Source of the DNA: Polymorphobacter fuscus
GTDB lineage: Bacteria > Pseudomonadota > Alphaproteobacteria > Sphingomonadales > Sphingomonadaceae
Assembly: GCF_011927825.1 (NCBI RefSeq)
Contig: NZ_JAATJI010000001.1
Span: 1,736,001 to 1,800,000 of the forward strand
Direction of reading: 5' to 3'
DNA length: 64,000 nt
Positions 9,847 through 18,438 of this stretch are shown here, one piece after another (position 1 is the first letter of the stretch; every line of letters starts with the position of its first letter). The notes beneath the pieces were generated by a model. The model saw only the letters and a list, made by a program, of their open reading frames with translations. It made no database searches and was not told the origin of the DNA. A program made the position numbers and the translations under genes.

Positions 9847-10689
9847 ATGCGCCACATTCTCGCCTGCCTCGACGCGTCGGCCTATGGCGTCAGCGTCATC
9901 GATCTGACGGCCTGGGTCGCGACCCGGCTGTCCGCCTCGGTCGAACTGCTCCACGTTGTCCAGCGCAAGGATGCCGTGGCAGCGCGGCACGATCTCAGCG
10001 GTGCCATCGGCCTCGGGGTCAAATCGGAGCTGCTCGAGGAGTTGACCCGAATCGACCAGTCCGCCGGCCGCATCGCGATCGCGCAGGGGCGCAGCATCCT
10101 CGCCGATGCCGAAGCGAGGCTGCGGGACGCGGGCGTGTCGGATGTCACATCGCTGCTGCGCCACGGCAGCGTTGTCGAAACCGTCACCGCGCGCGAGGCC
10201 GACGCGACGCTGGTCATCATCGGCAAGCGCGGGTCGGACCACCAGATGGCCCAGGACCATATCGGATCGAGTGTCGAACGCGTCGTCCGGGCGAGCATAC
10301 GCCCGGTGCTTATCGCATCGCGCTGGGAAAAGCTGCCGACCAGCGTCACCATTGCCTTCGACGGCAGCGCGTCGGCGATCAAGGCCGTCGCGCAGGTGGC
10401 GGAGTCCCCGTTGTTCGCGGGTCTGCCCGTCCATATCGTCATGGCCGGGGCGAAGGGTGATGCCCACCGTGACCGGCTGGCACCGGCGACGACCCGGCTC
10501 CCGGATGCCGAGGTCCATATCATCGACGACAGCCCCGAAAAGGCCATTGCCGAAACTGTCGCCGGCCTTGGCGACACGATGCTGGTAATGGGCGCCTATG
10601 GCCATTCGCCGTTGCGCACCCTGATTGTCGGCAGCACGACGACGGCGATGGTTCGCACCGTGCACGTGCCGATCCTGCTGGTCCGATAG
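9847..10689 (+). CDS. Universal stress protein with two Usp domains
   Basis: 280 residues made of two tandem UspA folds (about 1-145 and 155-280). Both keep the ATP-binding pattern G-x2-G-x9-G-S/T: first in IGKRGSDHQMAQDHIGSS, then in MGAYGHSPLRTLIVGST. Cytoplasmic, ATP-binding Usp proteins act in stress survival by poorly known means. The gene starts 9 bases after the SulP transporter and precedes the trehalose genes by about 170 bases. Co-expression with SulP is inferred from spacing. Confidence 0.9.
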   Translation: MRHILACLDASAYGVSVIDLTAWVATRLSASVELLHVVQRKDAVAARHDLSGAIGLGVKSELLEELTRIDQSAGRIAIAQGRSILADAEARLRDAGVSDVTSLLRHGSVVETVTAREADATLVIIGKRGSDHQMAQDHIGSSVERVVRASIRPVLIASRWEKLPTSVTIAFDGSASAIKAVAQVAESPLFAGLPVHIVMAGAKGDAHRDRLAPATTRLPDAEVHIIDDSPEKAIAETVAGLGDTMLVMGAYGHSPLRTLIVGSTTTAMVRTVHVPILLVR

Positions 10690-10856
10690 CTTGCAGGCGG
10701 CCCGCAGCCACTGGAAACGCCACTTCAGTCGCAGCGATCGGGTGCCCAAGCCGTGCCGGCAAAGCGGCTTGCGCGATCTGGATTTCGGTATTCGTGCAAC
10801 CGAACGGCCATTGCGGAGTTGTAATCATCGAACTCCGTGATCCGTGGGGACTATTC

Positions 10857-11609
10857 GTGATTGACATGCTGGAACGGCCCAAAGCCGTTGTCGCCGGCCA
10901 GGACGCCCTGTTTCTCGATTTCGACGGTACGCTTGCGCCGCTGTTTCCGCGCCCGGACGACACGATCCTGGGCGTGACGATCCGCCGGCTGATCATCCGC
11001 TTGCAGCAGGCATTGGAGGGGCGCCTGGCCATCGTCAGCGGTCGCAGTATCGCAACGATCGATCGCATCGTCGCCATTCCCGGGCTGGCAATTGCCGGCG
11101 TCCATGGGCTGGAACGTCGCAGCGCTAAGGGGCTGGTAACACGAACAATGGCAGGTGCCGGGCTTGCCGAGGCGCGCCGCGAACTGCTCGCCCTTGTGAC
11201 CGGCCTGCCGCGCCTGCTGCTTGAAGACAAGGGCGCCAGCCTGGCCCTGCACTACCGGACCGCGCCCGATCTTGAAGCCGCTGCGCGCGACGCCGCGCAG
11301 CAAGCGGCCGCCCGCCATGGGCTCGAATTGCAATCCGGCAAGATGGTGATCGAGATCCGCGAACCGGGACCGGACAAGGGCGGCGCCGTCGACGCCTTCA
11401 TGGCCGAACCACCGTTCCACGGCGCCCGTCCGATCTTTGTCGGCGACGACGTGACCGACGAGGCGGGCTTTGCAGCGGCGGCGCGGCTGGGTGGCCATGG
11501 CGTGCTGGTCGCGCAACCGCGACCTACGGCGGCGACCTTCCGTCTCGACGATGTCACCGCCGTCGAAATGTGGCTGGCCGAAAGCGTCAAGGCGATGGAA
11601 TTTTCATGA
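10857..11609 (+). CDS. otsB: Trehalose-6-phosphate phosphatase
   Basis: 250 residues from the GTG at 10857, chosen because GGGGA sits about 8 bases upstream; an ATG at 10866 is also possible. It is a HAD-superfamily enzyme: motif I is DFDGTLAP, an SGRS motif follows (IVSGRS), and the C-terminal acidic motif is GDDVTDEAGF. It removes phosphate from trehalose 6-phosphate made by OtsA. It is the first gene of a tight operon: its stop overlaps the start of the GH15 gene by ATGA. Trehalose is a compatible solute against osmotic, heat and drying stress. Confidence 0.92.
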   Translation: MIDMLERPKAVVAGQDALFLDFDGTLAPLFPRPDDTILGVTIRRLIIRLQQALEGRLAIVSGRSIATIDRIVAIPGLAIAGVHGLERRSAKGLVTRTMAGAGLAEARRELLALVTGLPRLLLEDKGASLALHYRTAPDLEAAARDAAQQAAARHGLELQSGKMVIEIREPGPDKGGAVDAFMAEPPFHGARPIFVGDDVTDEAGFAAAARLGGHGVLVAQPRPTAATFRLDDVTAVEMWLAESVKAMEFS

Positions 11610-13417
11610 GCGATGCGAAACAATGGGGCACGATCGACCTCGCGCCGATCGGAAATTGTGCCGTCACGGCTCTTGTTGACCGCCAGGGACGCTATGTCTG
11701 GGCGTGCTTGCCGCGCGTCGACGGTGATCCGTTCTTTTCGGCGCTGCTCGGTGGCCGTGATCCGGACGCCGATGATGCCCATGGCATCTGGGCGATCGAT
11801 ATCGAGAATTTCGCATCGGCCACCCAGAGCTATCGCCGCAACACCGCCATCCTGCACACCATCCTGACCGACACCGACGGCGGCAGCATCGAGATCGTCG
11901 ATTTCGCACCGCGGTTCGCGCGCCAGGGCCGCACCTATCGACCGACGGCCTTTTTGCGCCAGGTTCGCCCGCTGCGCGGGACGCCGCGGGTTCGCGTCCG
12001 CCTGCGCCCGACCATGGGCTGGAGTCGCGCAGCGCCCGAGCGGACATCGGGGTCGAACCATATCCGCTACCTTGTCCCCGGCCAGCCGATGCGGCTGACG
12101 ACCGACGCCGCGATCGGCCATGTCCTCGATGAGCGCTGGTTCCGCCTGGAGCAGGAGACGAGCTTCTTCCTCGGTCCCGACGAGCCTTTTGCCGGCAGTT
12201 TGCGGTCGACCGCCCGCGACATGCACGACGCCACGCTGGCCGAATGGCAGGAATGGGCACGCGGCCTTGCCACGCCGCTCGAATGGCAGGGTGTCGTCAT
12301 CCGTGCCGCCATCGCCCTGAAACTCTGCGTTCACGAAGAAACCGGCGCCATCGTCGCCGCGCTGACCACATCGATCCCCGAAGCTCCCGACAGCGGGCGC
12401 AACTGGGACTATCGCTTCTGCTGGCTGCGCGACGCCTATTACACCGTTCAGGCGCTCAACCGGCTCGGCGCGCTCGACGTGCTCGAAAATTATCTCGGCT
12501 TCCTGCGCAATATCGTCGACGAGACCCAGGGTGGCCATATCCAGCCGCTCTATGGTGTCGGCTTCGAAGCCTTGCTGCCGGAACGCATCGCCGCGGACCT
12601 GCCGGGATATCGTGGCATGGGGCCGGTTCGCGTTGGCAACCAGGCGCAGGAGCATATCCAGCACGATGTCTATGGCCAGGTCGTGCTGTCGAACGTGCAG
12701 GCGTTTTTCGACCAGCGCCTGCTGCGCCCGGCGACGCGGGCCGACTTCCAGTCGCTCGAACGCGTCGGCGACCGTGCCTTTGCGGTTCACGACCAGCCCG
12801 ACGCTGGCCTGTGGGAATTTCGCACCCGTGCGAGTGTCCATACCTATTCGGTGCTGATGTGCTGGGCCGCCTGCGACCGGCTCGCCAATGCCGCGGGCGT
12901 GCTGGGGCTGCCGGAACGTGCCGCCCATTGGCAGGCCCGCGCCGACATCATCCGCGACCGCATCGAGACCGAGGCGTGGAACGCCGATCTCGGCCATTTC
13001 ACGGCGACGCTCGGCGGCACCGAGCTTGATGCCAGCCTGTTGCAGATGATCGAGCTGCGCTTTCTCGCGCCCGATGATCCGCGCTTCCTCGCGACCTTCA
13101 CCGCAATCGAAAAGGTGCTGCGGCGCGGCACTGCGATGTTGCGATACGCCGATGCCGATGACTTCGGCACGCCCGAGACGGCCTTCAACTTCTGCACCTT
13201 CTGGCTGATCGAGGCGCTGCACCTGGTCGGGCGGACGGCCGAGGCGCGCGACCTTTACAACACCGCCATCAGCCGGCTGACACATTCGGGCCTGTTGTCG
13301 GAGGACAGCGATTTCGAAACCGGGGCACCCTGGGGCAATTTCCCCCAGACCTATTCGCTCGTCGGCCTGATCAATTGTGCCGCGATGCTGAGCAAGCGAT
13401 GGAGCGCTGTGCGATGA
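11606..13417 (+). CDS. GH15 glycoside hydrolase (trehalase/glucoamylase type)
   Basis: 603 residues from the ATG at 11606, which overlaps the otsB stop (ATGA). The frame extends upstream but the overlap start is preferred. It opens with IGNCAVTALVDRQGRYVW, then RNWDYRFCWLRDAYYTVQAL, and near the C terminus EDSDFETGAPWGNFPQTYSL; these acidic segments are the GH15 catalytic region. No signal peptide, so cytoplasmic. GH15 includes bacterial trehalases as well as glucoamylases; lying between otsB and otsA makes trehalose or a related alpha-glucoside the likely substrate. A hydrolase inside a trehalose-making operon suggests a turnover loop. Confidence 0.9.
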   Translation: MSDAKQWGTIDLAPIGNCAVTALVDRQGRYVWACLPRVDGDPFFSALLGGRDPDADDAHGIWAIDIENFASATQSYRRNTAILHTILTDTDGGSIEIVDFAPRFARQGRTYRPTAFLRQVRPLRGTPRVRVRLRPTMGWSRAAPERTSGSNHIRYLVPGQPMRLTTDAAIGHVLDERWFRLEQETSFFLGPDEPFAGSLRSTARDMHDATLAEWQEWARGLATPLEWQGVVIRAAIALKLCVHEETGAIVAALTTSIPEAPDSGRNWDYRFCWLRDAYYTVQALNRLGALDVLENYLGFLRNIVDETQGGHIQPLYGVGFEALLPERIAADLPGYRGMGPVRVGNQAQEHIQHDVYGQVVLSNVQAFFDQRLLRPATRADFQSLERVGDRAFAVHDQPDAGLWEFRTRASVHTYSVLMCWAACDRLANAAGVLGLPERAAHWQARADIIRDRIETEAWNADLGHFTATLGGTELDASLLQMIELRFLAPDDPRFLATFTAIEKVLRRGTAMLRYADADDFGTPETAFNFCTFWLIEALHLVGRTAEARDLYNTAISRLTHSGLLSEDSDFETGAPWGNFPQTYSLVGLINCAAMLSKRWSAVR

Positions 13418-14820
13418 GCCGGTTGATCGTCGTTTCCAATCGCGTCACCGCGCCGTCGGGGCAGCCGGTCGGCGGCCAGGGCGGTCTGTCCGTCGCGCTC
13501 GCCGAGGCGCTGCGTGAATATGGCGGGCTCTGGTTCGGTTGGAGCGGCCAGAGCACCGCCGAATTCACCGGCCATCTCAACTTGGCGCGCACGGATGGCA
13601 TCACGACGGCGACCATCGACCTTGAAGAACAGGACATCCACGAATATTATCACGGCTATGCCAACCGGACCCTGTGGCCGCTGTTCCACTATCGCATCGA
13701 CCTGACCGAATATGACCGGACCTTCGATGCCGGCTATGCCCGCGTCAACCAGCGCTTTGCCGACACGCTGGTGCCGATCATCGAACCCGATGACGTCATT
13801 TGGGTCCATGACTATCACCTGATCCCGCTGGCCATGGAACTGCGCAAACGCGGCATCACCAACCGCATCGGCTTTTTCCTCCATATCCCCTGGCCGCCAC
13901 CGCGCCTGCTGACCACCCTGCCCCATCACCAGGCGCTGGTTGCCACGCTGTTCGACTATGATCTGGTCGGCTTCCAGACCGGCGAATGGCTGGAGGCCTT
14001 CCAGGACTATCTGGCGCGCGAGGTCGCAGCGCCGGTCGAGGACGGCAGCGTCACCGCCTTCGGCAAGACGATCCGCATCGGCGCCTTTCCGATCGGCATC
14101 GACACGGCGGCCTTCCAGACCGCCGCCGAAAGCCCTGCGGCGCTGGCCACCCGCGCACGCATCGCGGCGAGCATCGACGGTCGCCAGATGATCATCGGCG
14201 TCGATCGGCTCGATTATTCCAAGGGTCTCGAGGAGCGCTTTCTGGGTTACGAGCGCTTTCTCGCCGACAATCCGGATCTTTGCCAGCAGGTGTTCCTGCT
14301 GCAGATCGCGCCGCCGACGCGCGGCGACATCGGCTCCTACCAGGAAATCCGCAGCAAGCTCGACACGCTGTCGGGCCGCATCAACGGCGCCTATGCCGAA
14401 ATCGACTGGGTGCCGATCCGCTATGTCAACCGCGGCTATGGCCGTCATGAACTCGCTGCCATTTACCGCAGCGCGCGGATCGGCATCGTCACGCCACTGC
14501 GCGATGGCATGAACCTTGTCGCCAAGGAATATGTGGCGGCCCAGGACCCGGCCGACCCCGGCGTCCTCATCCTGTCGAAATTCGCCGGCGCGGCGTTGCA
14601 GCTGCCCGAAGCGCTGCTCATCAACCCCTACAGCCAGGAAGAGATCGCCGACGCCATCAAGGTCGGGCTTGCCATGCCGCTCGAGGAGCGCCAGCGCCGC
14701 TGGACGCGGATGATCGAAGGCGTCGTCACCGACGATGTCGTCAAGTGGCGCACCGATTTCGTCACCACGCTCGAACAGCTGCCGCTCCGCGCGGACACAG
14801 CGGGTCACGCCCACGCCTGA
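13414..14820 (+). CDS. otsA: Trehalose-6-phosphate synthase
   Basis: 468 residues from the ATG at 13414, overlapping the GH15 stop (ATGA). It is a GT20 enzyme that joins UDP-glucose (or another NDP-glucose) and glucose 6-phosphate. Hallmarks: N-terminal VVSNRV and GGLSVAL, WVHDYHL, RIGFFLHIPWPP, GVDRLDYSKGL, and the donor-site TPLRDGMNLVAKEYVAAQ. Length is normal. It is the last gene of the otsB-GH15-otsA operon and is followed after 13 bases by a strong hairpin. Confidence 0.95.
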   Translation: MSRLIVVSNRVTAPSGQPVGGQGGLSVALAEALREYGGLWFGWSGQSTAEFTGHLNLARTDGITTATIDLEEQDIHEYYHGYANRTLWPLFHYRIDLTEYDRTFDAGYARVNQRFADTLVPIIEPDDVIWVHDYHLIPLAMELRKRGITNRIGFFLHIPWPPPRLLTTLPHHQALVATLFDYDLVGFQTGEWLEAFQDYLAREVAAPVEDGSVTAFGKTIRIGAFPIGIDTAAFQTAAESPAALATRARIAASIDGRQMIIGVDRLDYSKGLEERFLGYERFLADNPDLCQQVFLLQIAPPTRGDIGSYQEIRSKLDTLSGRINGAYAEIDWVPIRYVNRGYGRHELAAIYRSARIGIVTPLRDGMNLVAKEYVAAQDPADPGVLILSKFAGAALQLPEALLINPYSQEEIADAIKVGLAMPLEERQRRWTRMIEGVVTDDVVKWRTDFVTTLEQLPLRADTAGHAHA

Positions 14821-14833
14821 CCGGCATGCGCAA

Positions 14834-14867
14834 CAACGCCTCCGTATCGGGTGATACGGAGGCGTTG
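14834..14867. terminator. 15-bp perfect hairpin, likely shared terminator
   Basis: CAACGCCTCCGTATC (14834-14848) and its exact reverse complement (14853-14867) enclose a GGGT loop. It lies between the converging ends of otsA and the UrcA gene, so it could stop transcription from both sides. Neither arm is followed by a long T tract, so Rho-independent action is not certain. Confidence 0.65.
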
Positions 14868-14889
14868 CGCCGCGACGAGACAAATGGGT

Positions 14890-15225
14890 TCAGCGCGAGG
14901 CGAGAACCTGGCGCTCCTGCTGGGCGTCGGCGATCACCCGCCGCTGCTGGGCGCGGGCGCCGGCAGCCGCTTCGCGCCGGCAATTTTGTGAATCGGCGAC
15001 ACCGCGGACGCCGCTGATGGCGGGCGCGCAGATCGAACGGACAGCGGAATCGATCCGCTGCTGGAAGATCGCGGCACCGGCCGGCGTGGCGAGATCGAGG
15101 CCGGCGTAGCTGACCTGGACCGAGCGCTGCTCGACGGCAGCAGCAGCGCCGGCGAGGGCGAGCATCGTGAACGGCAGCAGGACGATCGACTTGAAGGCGG
15201 GCTTGGCGAAGGCGGGGGTGGTCAT
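14890..15225 (-). CDS. UrcA-family exported protein
   Basis: 111 residues from the ATG at 15225, which has GGGAG about 9 bases upstream. The N-terminal 30 residues are a signal peptide (hydrophobic SIVLLPFTMLALAGAAAA). The mature part has the UrcA pattern: a short strand VQVSYAGLDLATPAG, a helix with RRI/QRI-type spacing, then two Cys (ICAPA and QNCRREA) likely to form a disulfide. UrcA proteins are small periplasmic proteins of sphingomonads and caulobacters with no fixed function. A second copy lies at 44802. Confidence 0.85.
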   Translation of the reverse strand: MTTPAFAKPAFKSIVLLPFTMLALAGAAAAVEQRSVQVSYAGLDLATPAGAAIFQQRIDSAVRSICAPAISGVRGVADSQNCRREAAAGARAQQRRVIADAQQERQVLASR

Positions 15226-15652
15226 GGCGGAAACTCCCTTTTCTCGTTGAAGCCCGCCGGGGCGAGGGTGCCCCGGCGGTACCGAAAGGGCTGGGCCATT
15301 CCGGATGCCGCCTTGTCGCAAGGCGCCGTGAACCGACACGGCATCGTTGCGTGAAACAATCGTCAAAAGGTCGCTAAAAGACGCCGGACACGCGCCGGCT
15401 GCACAGTCGCCATTATAGCGGCCAATATGATGGCCGCGCTGCGCCGGGCACGACGGCCCCGCGTCGCAACGGATGGCTCGCCCCCGCCGCCGGGCCGGAT
15501 GGCCACGCACATTTTTCTGCAAGTTCCGAACTTTTGACGCGAAATCACGCGCGTTTCACGCCGCGTCGCGGCCTGGCTTCACGGCGCCTCCCTAGAACCG
15601 GGGCATCGGCAAACGGGAAATGGTTCCCAGCCGAACCCCGAGGAGACCCACC
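15226..15652. other. Intergenic region between divergent small exported protein genes
   Basis: About 430 bases between the UrcA gene (leftward) and the first tandem peptide gene (rightward). No frame here reads as a protein. It must hold the promoters of both units; the AT-richer part around 15340-15380 and 15500-15545 is the best place to look, but I cannot define boxes. Confidence 0.5.
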
Positions 15653-15805
15653 ATGAACGCCATTTTCAGCTTCGTCGCCGCCCTCTCGCTCAGCCTGATG
15701 TCGATCGGCGCCGCGACGATCGATCTCGACGCCACCACGGCCGCTCTCGCCAGCAACACCGGTCCCACGACCCTGGCCAGCATCGAAGCATCGCTGCGCG
15801 CCTGA
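15653..15805 (+). CDS. Tandem small exported peptide 1 of 3
   Basis: 50 residues, preceded by GGAGACCCACC. The first 20 residues are a signal peptide (FSFVAALSLSLMSIGA) with likely cleavage before ATIDLD. The mature part is only about 30 residues: ATIDLDATTAALASN then SIEASLRA at the end. From residue 19 on, 26 of 32 positions match peptide 2. I know no family for it. The pattern AxxIDxD followed by a small Ala-rich stretch and a basic end suggests a periplasmic or secreted peptide. It is likely co-transcribed with the next two genes. Confidence 0.72.
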   Translation: MNAIFSFVAALSLSLMSIGAATIDLDATTAALASNTGPTTLASIEASLRA

Positions 15806-16009
15806 ACCGTCCGCCACAGCCTTACCCTTCCAACCGCCAATTCCTGGAGACATCCCATGAAGACCCTGATCGCCACCTTCGTCACCGCCGTCCTCAGCTT
15901 TGCCTCGGTCGGCGCCGCCACCATCGATGTCGATGCCACCGTCGCGGCGCTGGCGAGCAACCCCGCGCCCGTCACCTTCGCCAGCATCGAAGCGTCGCTG
16001 CGCGCCTGA
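15776..16009 (+). repeat. Tandem duplication: 30-base near-identical gene ends
   Basis: The last 30 bases of peptide genes 1 (15776-15805) and 2 (15980-16009), including the stop codon, differ at one position (A/G). The repeat unit is about 204 bases, covering ribosome site, gene and stop. Confidence 0.8.
15857..16009 (+). CDS. Tandem small exported peptide 2 of 3
   Basis: 50 residues, with GGAGACATCCC before the ATG at 15857. Signal peptide MKTLIATFVTAVLSFASVGA, then a mature ATIDVDATVAALASN...SIEASLRA nearly the same as peptide 1. It is absent from simple long-ORF lists because it is so short. The repeat of both ribosome site and C-terminal coding sequence shows a recent tandem duplication. 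Function unknown. Confidence 0.72.
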   Translation: MKTLIATFVTAVLSFASVGAATIDVDATVAALASNPAPVTFASIEASLRA

Positions 16010-16043
16010 CCCCGCCCAACCCCATTTTCACAGGAGACACGCC

Positions 16044-16187
16044 ATGCAGACCTTCTTCGCAACCGTCGCCGCCCTGGTTTTCAGCCTGGCTTCGGTCAGC
16101 GCCGCCATCGTCGATCTCGACCGGCCCGCTGCCGCCGTGACCCAGGTCGCGCTGCTCGTCATGCCCGATACGACAATGCAAGCATGA
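16044..16187 (+). CDS. Tandem small exported peptide 3 of 3, divergent C terminus
   Basis: 47 residues, with GGAGACACGCC before the ATG at 16044. The signal peptide (TFFATVAALVFSLASVSA) and the following AIVDLD match peptides 1 and 2, but the C-terminal SIEASLRA is replaced by an unrelated hydrophobic end (VALLVMPDTTMQA). This may be a paralogue that has drifted or been truncated and extended. It is the last of the trio; a BTAD-type regulator starts 175 bases downstream. Confidence 0.65.
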   Translation: MQTFFATVAALVFSLASVSAAIVDLDRPAAAVTQVALLVMPDTTMQA

Positions 16188-16362
16188 TGCCATTCGCGTC
16201 CCCGGCCGGTCGTGCGCCGGGCCCCGCCCCGCAGCGATATTGCCTGCGGCGCAAAGGCCCGGCGCACAACCTTGCCGGACAGACATGGTTAAGATATTTT
16301 CCGGCCGATCATCGGGGAATAGCGACCGCGCGATCTCCGGTTGCCAAGGCAATGGTGGGAAC

Positions 16363-18354
16363 ATGCAGTCCGTCGAACCCAGGCCAGCGACCCTCTGCCT
16401 GTTCGGCAGCCCCAGCCTGTCGGTCGACGGCCGGGCCGTCACCATCGGCCGGCGCGCCCGCGCGATGCTCGGCTATCTCGCCCTCGCCAACCAGCAGCGC
16501 GCCAGCCGCGAACGCCTGACCGGGTTGTTCTGGCCCGACCGTGCCGAGGAACAGGCGCGCGCCAGCCTGCGCCAGTGCCTGGTGGAATTGCGCGGCGCCC
16601 TGGGCAACGCCATCATTGCCGACCGCGAATGGGTCGGCCTCGGCTCGGGGCTCGATGGCGATTGGCACGCCCTCGACCGGGCGCTGAAGAGCGACGACGC
16701 CGCGGGCCTGGCCGAAGCCATTACGCGGATCGGCGCGGAGCCGCTTCTCGACGGCCATGAATTCGGTGACACGTTCGATGACTGGCTGCGCGGATGCCGT
16801 GCCGCGCTCGATGCCCGCCTGGCCGCCGCCGTGCTGCGCCACATGGCGCTGGCCCGCGCCGCCGGCGATGTACCCGCCGCGCTGGCCATGGCCGACGCTT
16901 GGCTACTGCGCGACCCGCGCGACGAAGCCGTGGCGGCGGCGGCGATCGGTTGTGAAATGGCGCGCGGCAACACGGCGGCGGCGCGCCGGCGGCTGCGATT
17001 GTTCGAGGATATGCTGGCCCGTGATGGAGACGGGCCGGCGAGTGCCGCCCTGCGCGCTGCGATCGAAGCGGTTCCCGAACCCCTGGTCGTTCCGAGCACC
17101 GCGGTGGCGCTGGCGACCGGTGCCGAAATGGCACTGCCCGACAAGCCGTCGATTGCGGTGCTGCCGTTCGCCGACCTGATGGGCGACCCGTCGCAGACAG
17201 TGTTCGCCGACGGCATGGTCGAGGAAATCAGCACGGTGCTGTCGCGCTTTTCGTCGCTGTTCGTCATCGCCGGCCAATCGAGCCTGAGCTATCGCGACAG
17301 CGGGCGCACGGTGCAGCAGATCGGCCGGGAACTCGGTGTTCGCTATTTGCTCGAAGGCAGTGTCCGCAAGGGCGGCGACAAGGTCCGGATTTCGGTCAAG
17401 GTGATCGAGGCCATGAGCGGCGAGCAGATCTGGGCCGAGCGCTTCGATGGCGATTTCGCCGACGTCTTCGACCTGCAGGACCGGGTTGCCAATGCCGCGG
17501 CCAGCGCGATCGATTCGACAATCACCGAAGCCGAAATGCGCCGCGCCACGGTGCGCCCGGCGGCGACGGCGGGCGCCTACGAGCTGACAATGCGGGCATC
17601 CGGCCTGCTCAACACCTATTCGCGCGCCTCGATCACGGAGGCACGGGACGTCGCCGAACGTGCCTTCGCGCTCGACCCGCGATCGGGCTGGGCCGCTTCG
17701 GTCGCTGCCTTTTGCCACGGCGCCCTGCGCCTCAACCAATGGACCGACGATCTGGACGGCGCCACCAGCCGCGCCCGCGAACTGGGGGAGATCGCGCTGC
17801 AGCTCAGCCCCGACGACCAGACCGTGCTGGTCAATGTCGGCGGCATGATGATGAATATCGGCGCCGACCTGGCACCGGCGCGCGAATTGATCGAACGCGC
17901 GATGGCGATGAACCCCGAACATGTCCACAGCATCTTCTGGGGCGGCTGGCTCGATGTCGAACTCGGCAATCCGGCGCGCGGACTCGAACGGTTCGAAAAG
18001 GCGCTGCGGCTCAACCCCCGCTCGGTCTATCGGCCGTTCCAGCTGTCGGGCATGGGCAATTGCCTGTTCTTTCTCGAACGGTTCGACGAGGCAGCGATCG
18101 TGCAGGCCGAAGCGATCCGGGTGCGGCCCGGCTATCTGCCGGCCCATGCCGTCAAGGTTGCCAGCCTCGCGCGCAGTGGCCGGCTGGCCGAAGGCCGCAC
18201 CGCGATGCTGGAGTTCGACGCGCTCGGCGGCGCGGCGCTCGGCCTCTGGTATTTTCGCAGCAGCGAACAGCGCAAGCAGCTGCGCGCGGCCTTTGCGCTA
18301 CTCGATCGCGATCGCGGCAGCACGGATTTGCGCCCGTCCGCCGCGGTGGCGTAG
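16363..18354 (+). CDS. BTAD-type regulator with TolB-like and TPR domains
   Basis: 663 residues from the ATG at 16363 (GGTGGGAAC just upstream); the frame opens further upstream but without conserved sequence. The N-terminal about 95 residues are a winged-helix of the SARP/BTAD type (GRRARAMLGYLAL, SRERLTGLFWPD, ARASLRQCLVELRGAL). A helical BTAD follows to about 235. A TolB-like domain then runs from DKPSIAVLPF to about 410 (LLEGSVRK, GEQIWAERFDGD). TPR-like helical repeats fill the rest. No membrane segment. Such proteins are DNA-binding regulators or scaffold-type signal proteins; the target is unknown. It lies between the peptide trio and the FAD-oxidoreductase cluster, pointing the same way, and could control either. 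Confidence 0.8.
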   Translation: MQSVEPRPATLCLFGSPSLSVDGRAVTIGRRARAMLGYLALANQQRASRERLTGLFWPDRAEEQARASLRQCLVELRGALGNAIIADREWVGLGSGLDGDWHALDRALKSDDAAGLAEAITRIGAEPLLDGHEFGDTFDDWLRGCRAALDARLAAAVLRHMALARAAGDVPAALAMADAWLLRDPRDEAVAAAAIGCEMARGNTAAARRRLRLFEDMLARDGDGPASAALRAAIEAVPEPLVVPSTAVALATGAEMALPDKPSIAVLPFADLMGDPSQTVFADGMVEEISTVLSRFSSLFVIAGQSSLSYRDSGRTVQQIGRELGVRYLLEGSVRKGGDKVRISVKVIEAMSGEQIWAERFDGDFADVFDLQDRVANAAASAIDSTITEAEMRRATVRPAATAGAYELTMRASGLLNTYSRASITEARDVAERAFALDPRSGWAASVAAFCHGALRLNQWTDDLDGATSRARELGEIALQLSPDDQTVLVNVGGMMMNIGADLAPARELIERAMAMNPEHVHSIFWGGWLDVELGNPARGLERFEKALRLNPRSVYRPFQLSGMGNCLFFLERFDEAAIVQAEAIRVRPGYLPAHAVKVASLARSGRLAEGRTAMLEFDALGGAALGLWYFRSSEQRKQLRAAFALLDRDRGSTDLRPSAAVA

Positions 18355-18438
18355 CAGGTCGAAATCACGAGGGGCTCACGTTCGCTGCCCATCGGGCGAT
18401 ACTCCAAAGGAATAGATCGTTTCTTGGCGAATTGGGCT

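Noticed and set aside
11252..13285. Long minus-strand frame of about 677 codons
   Set aside because: Antisense to otsB and the GH15 gene, which carry clear motifs; the minus product is low-complexity and lacks a ribosome site.
14834..14867. Hairpin considered as a CRISPR repeat or transposon end
   Set aside because: Single copy, between converging genes; fits a terminator.
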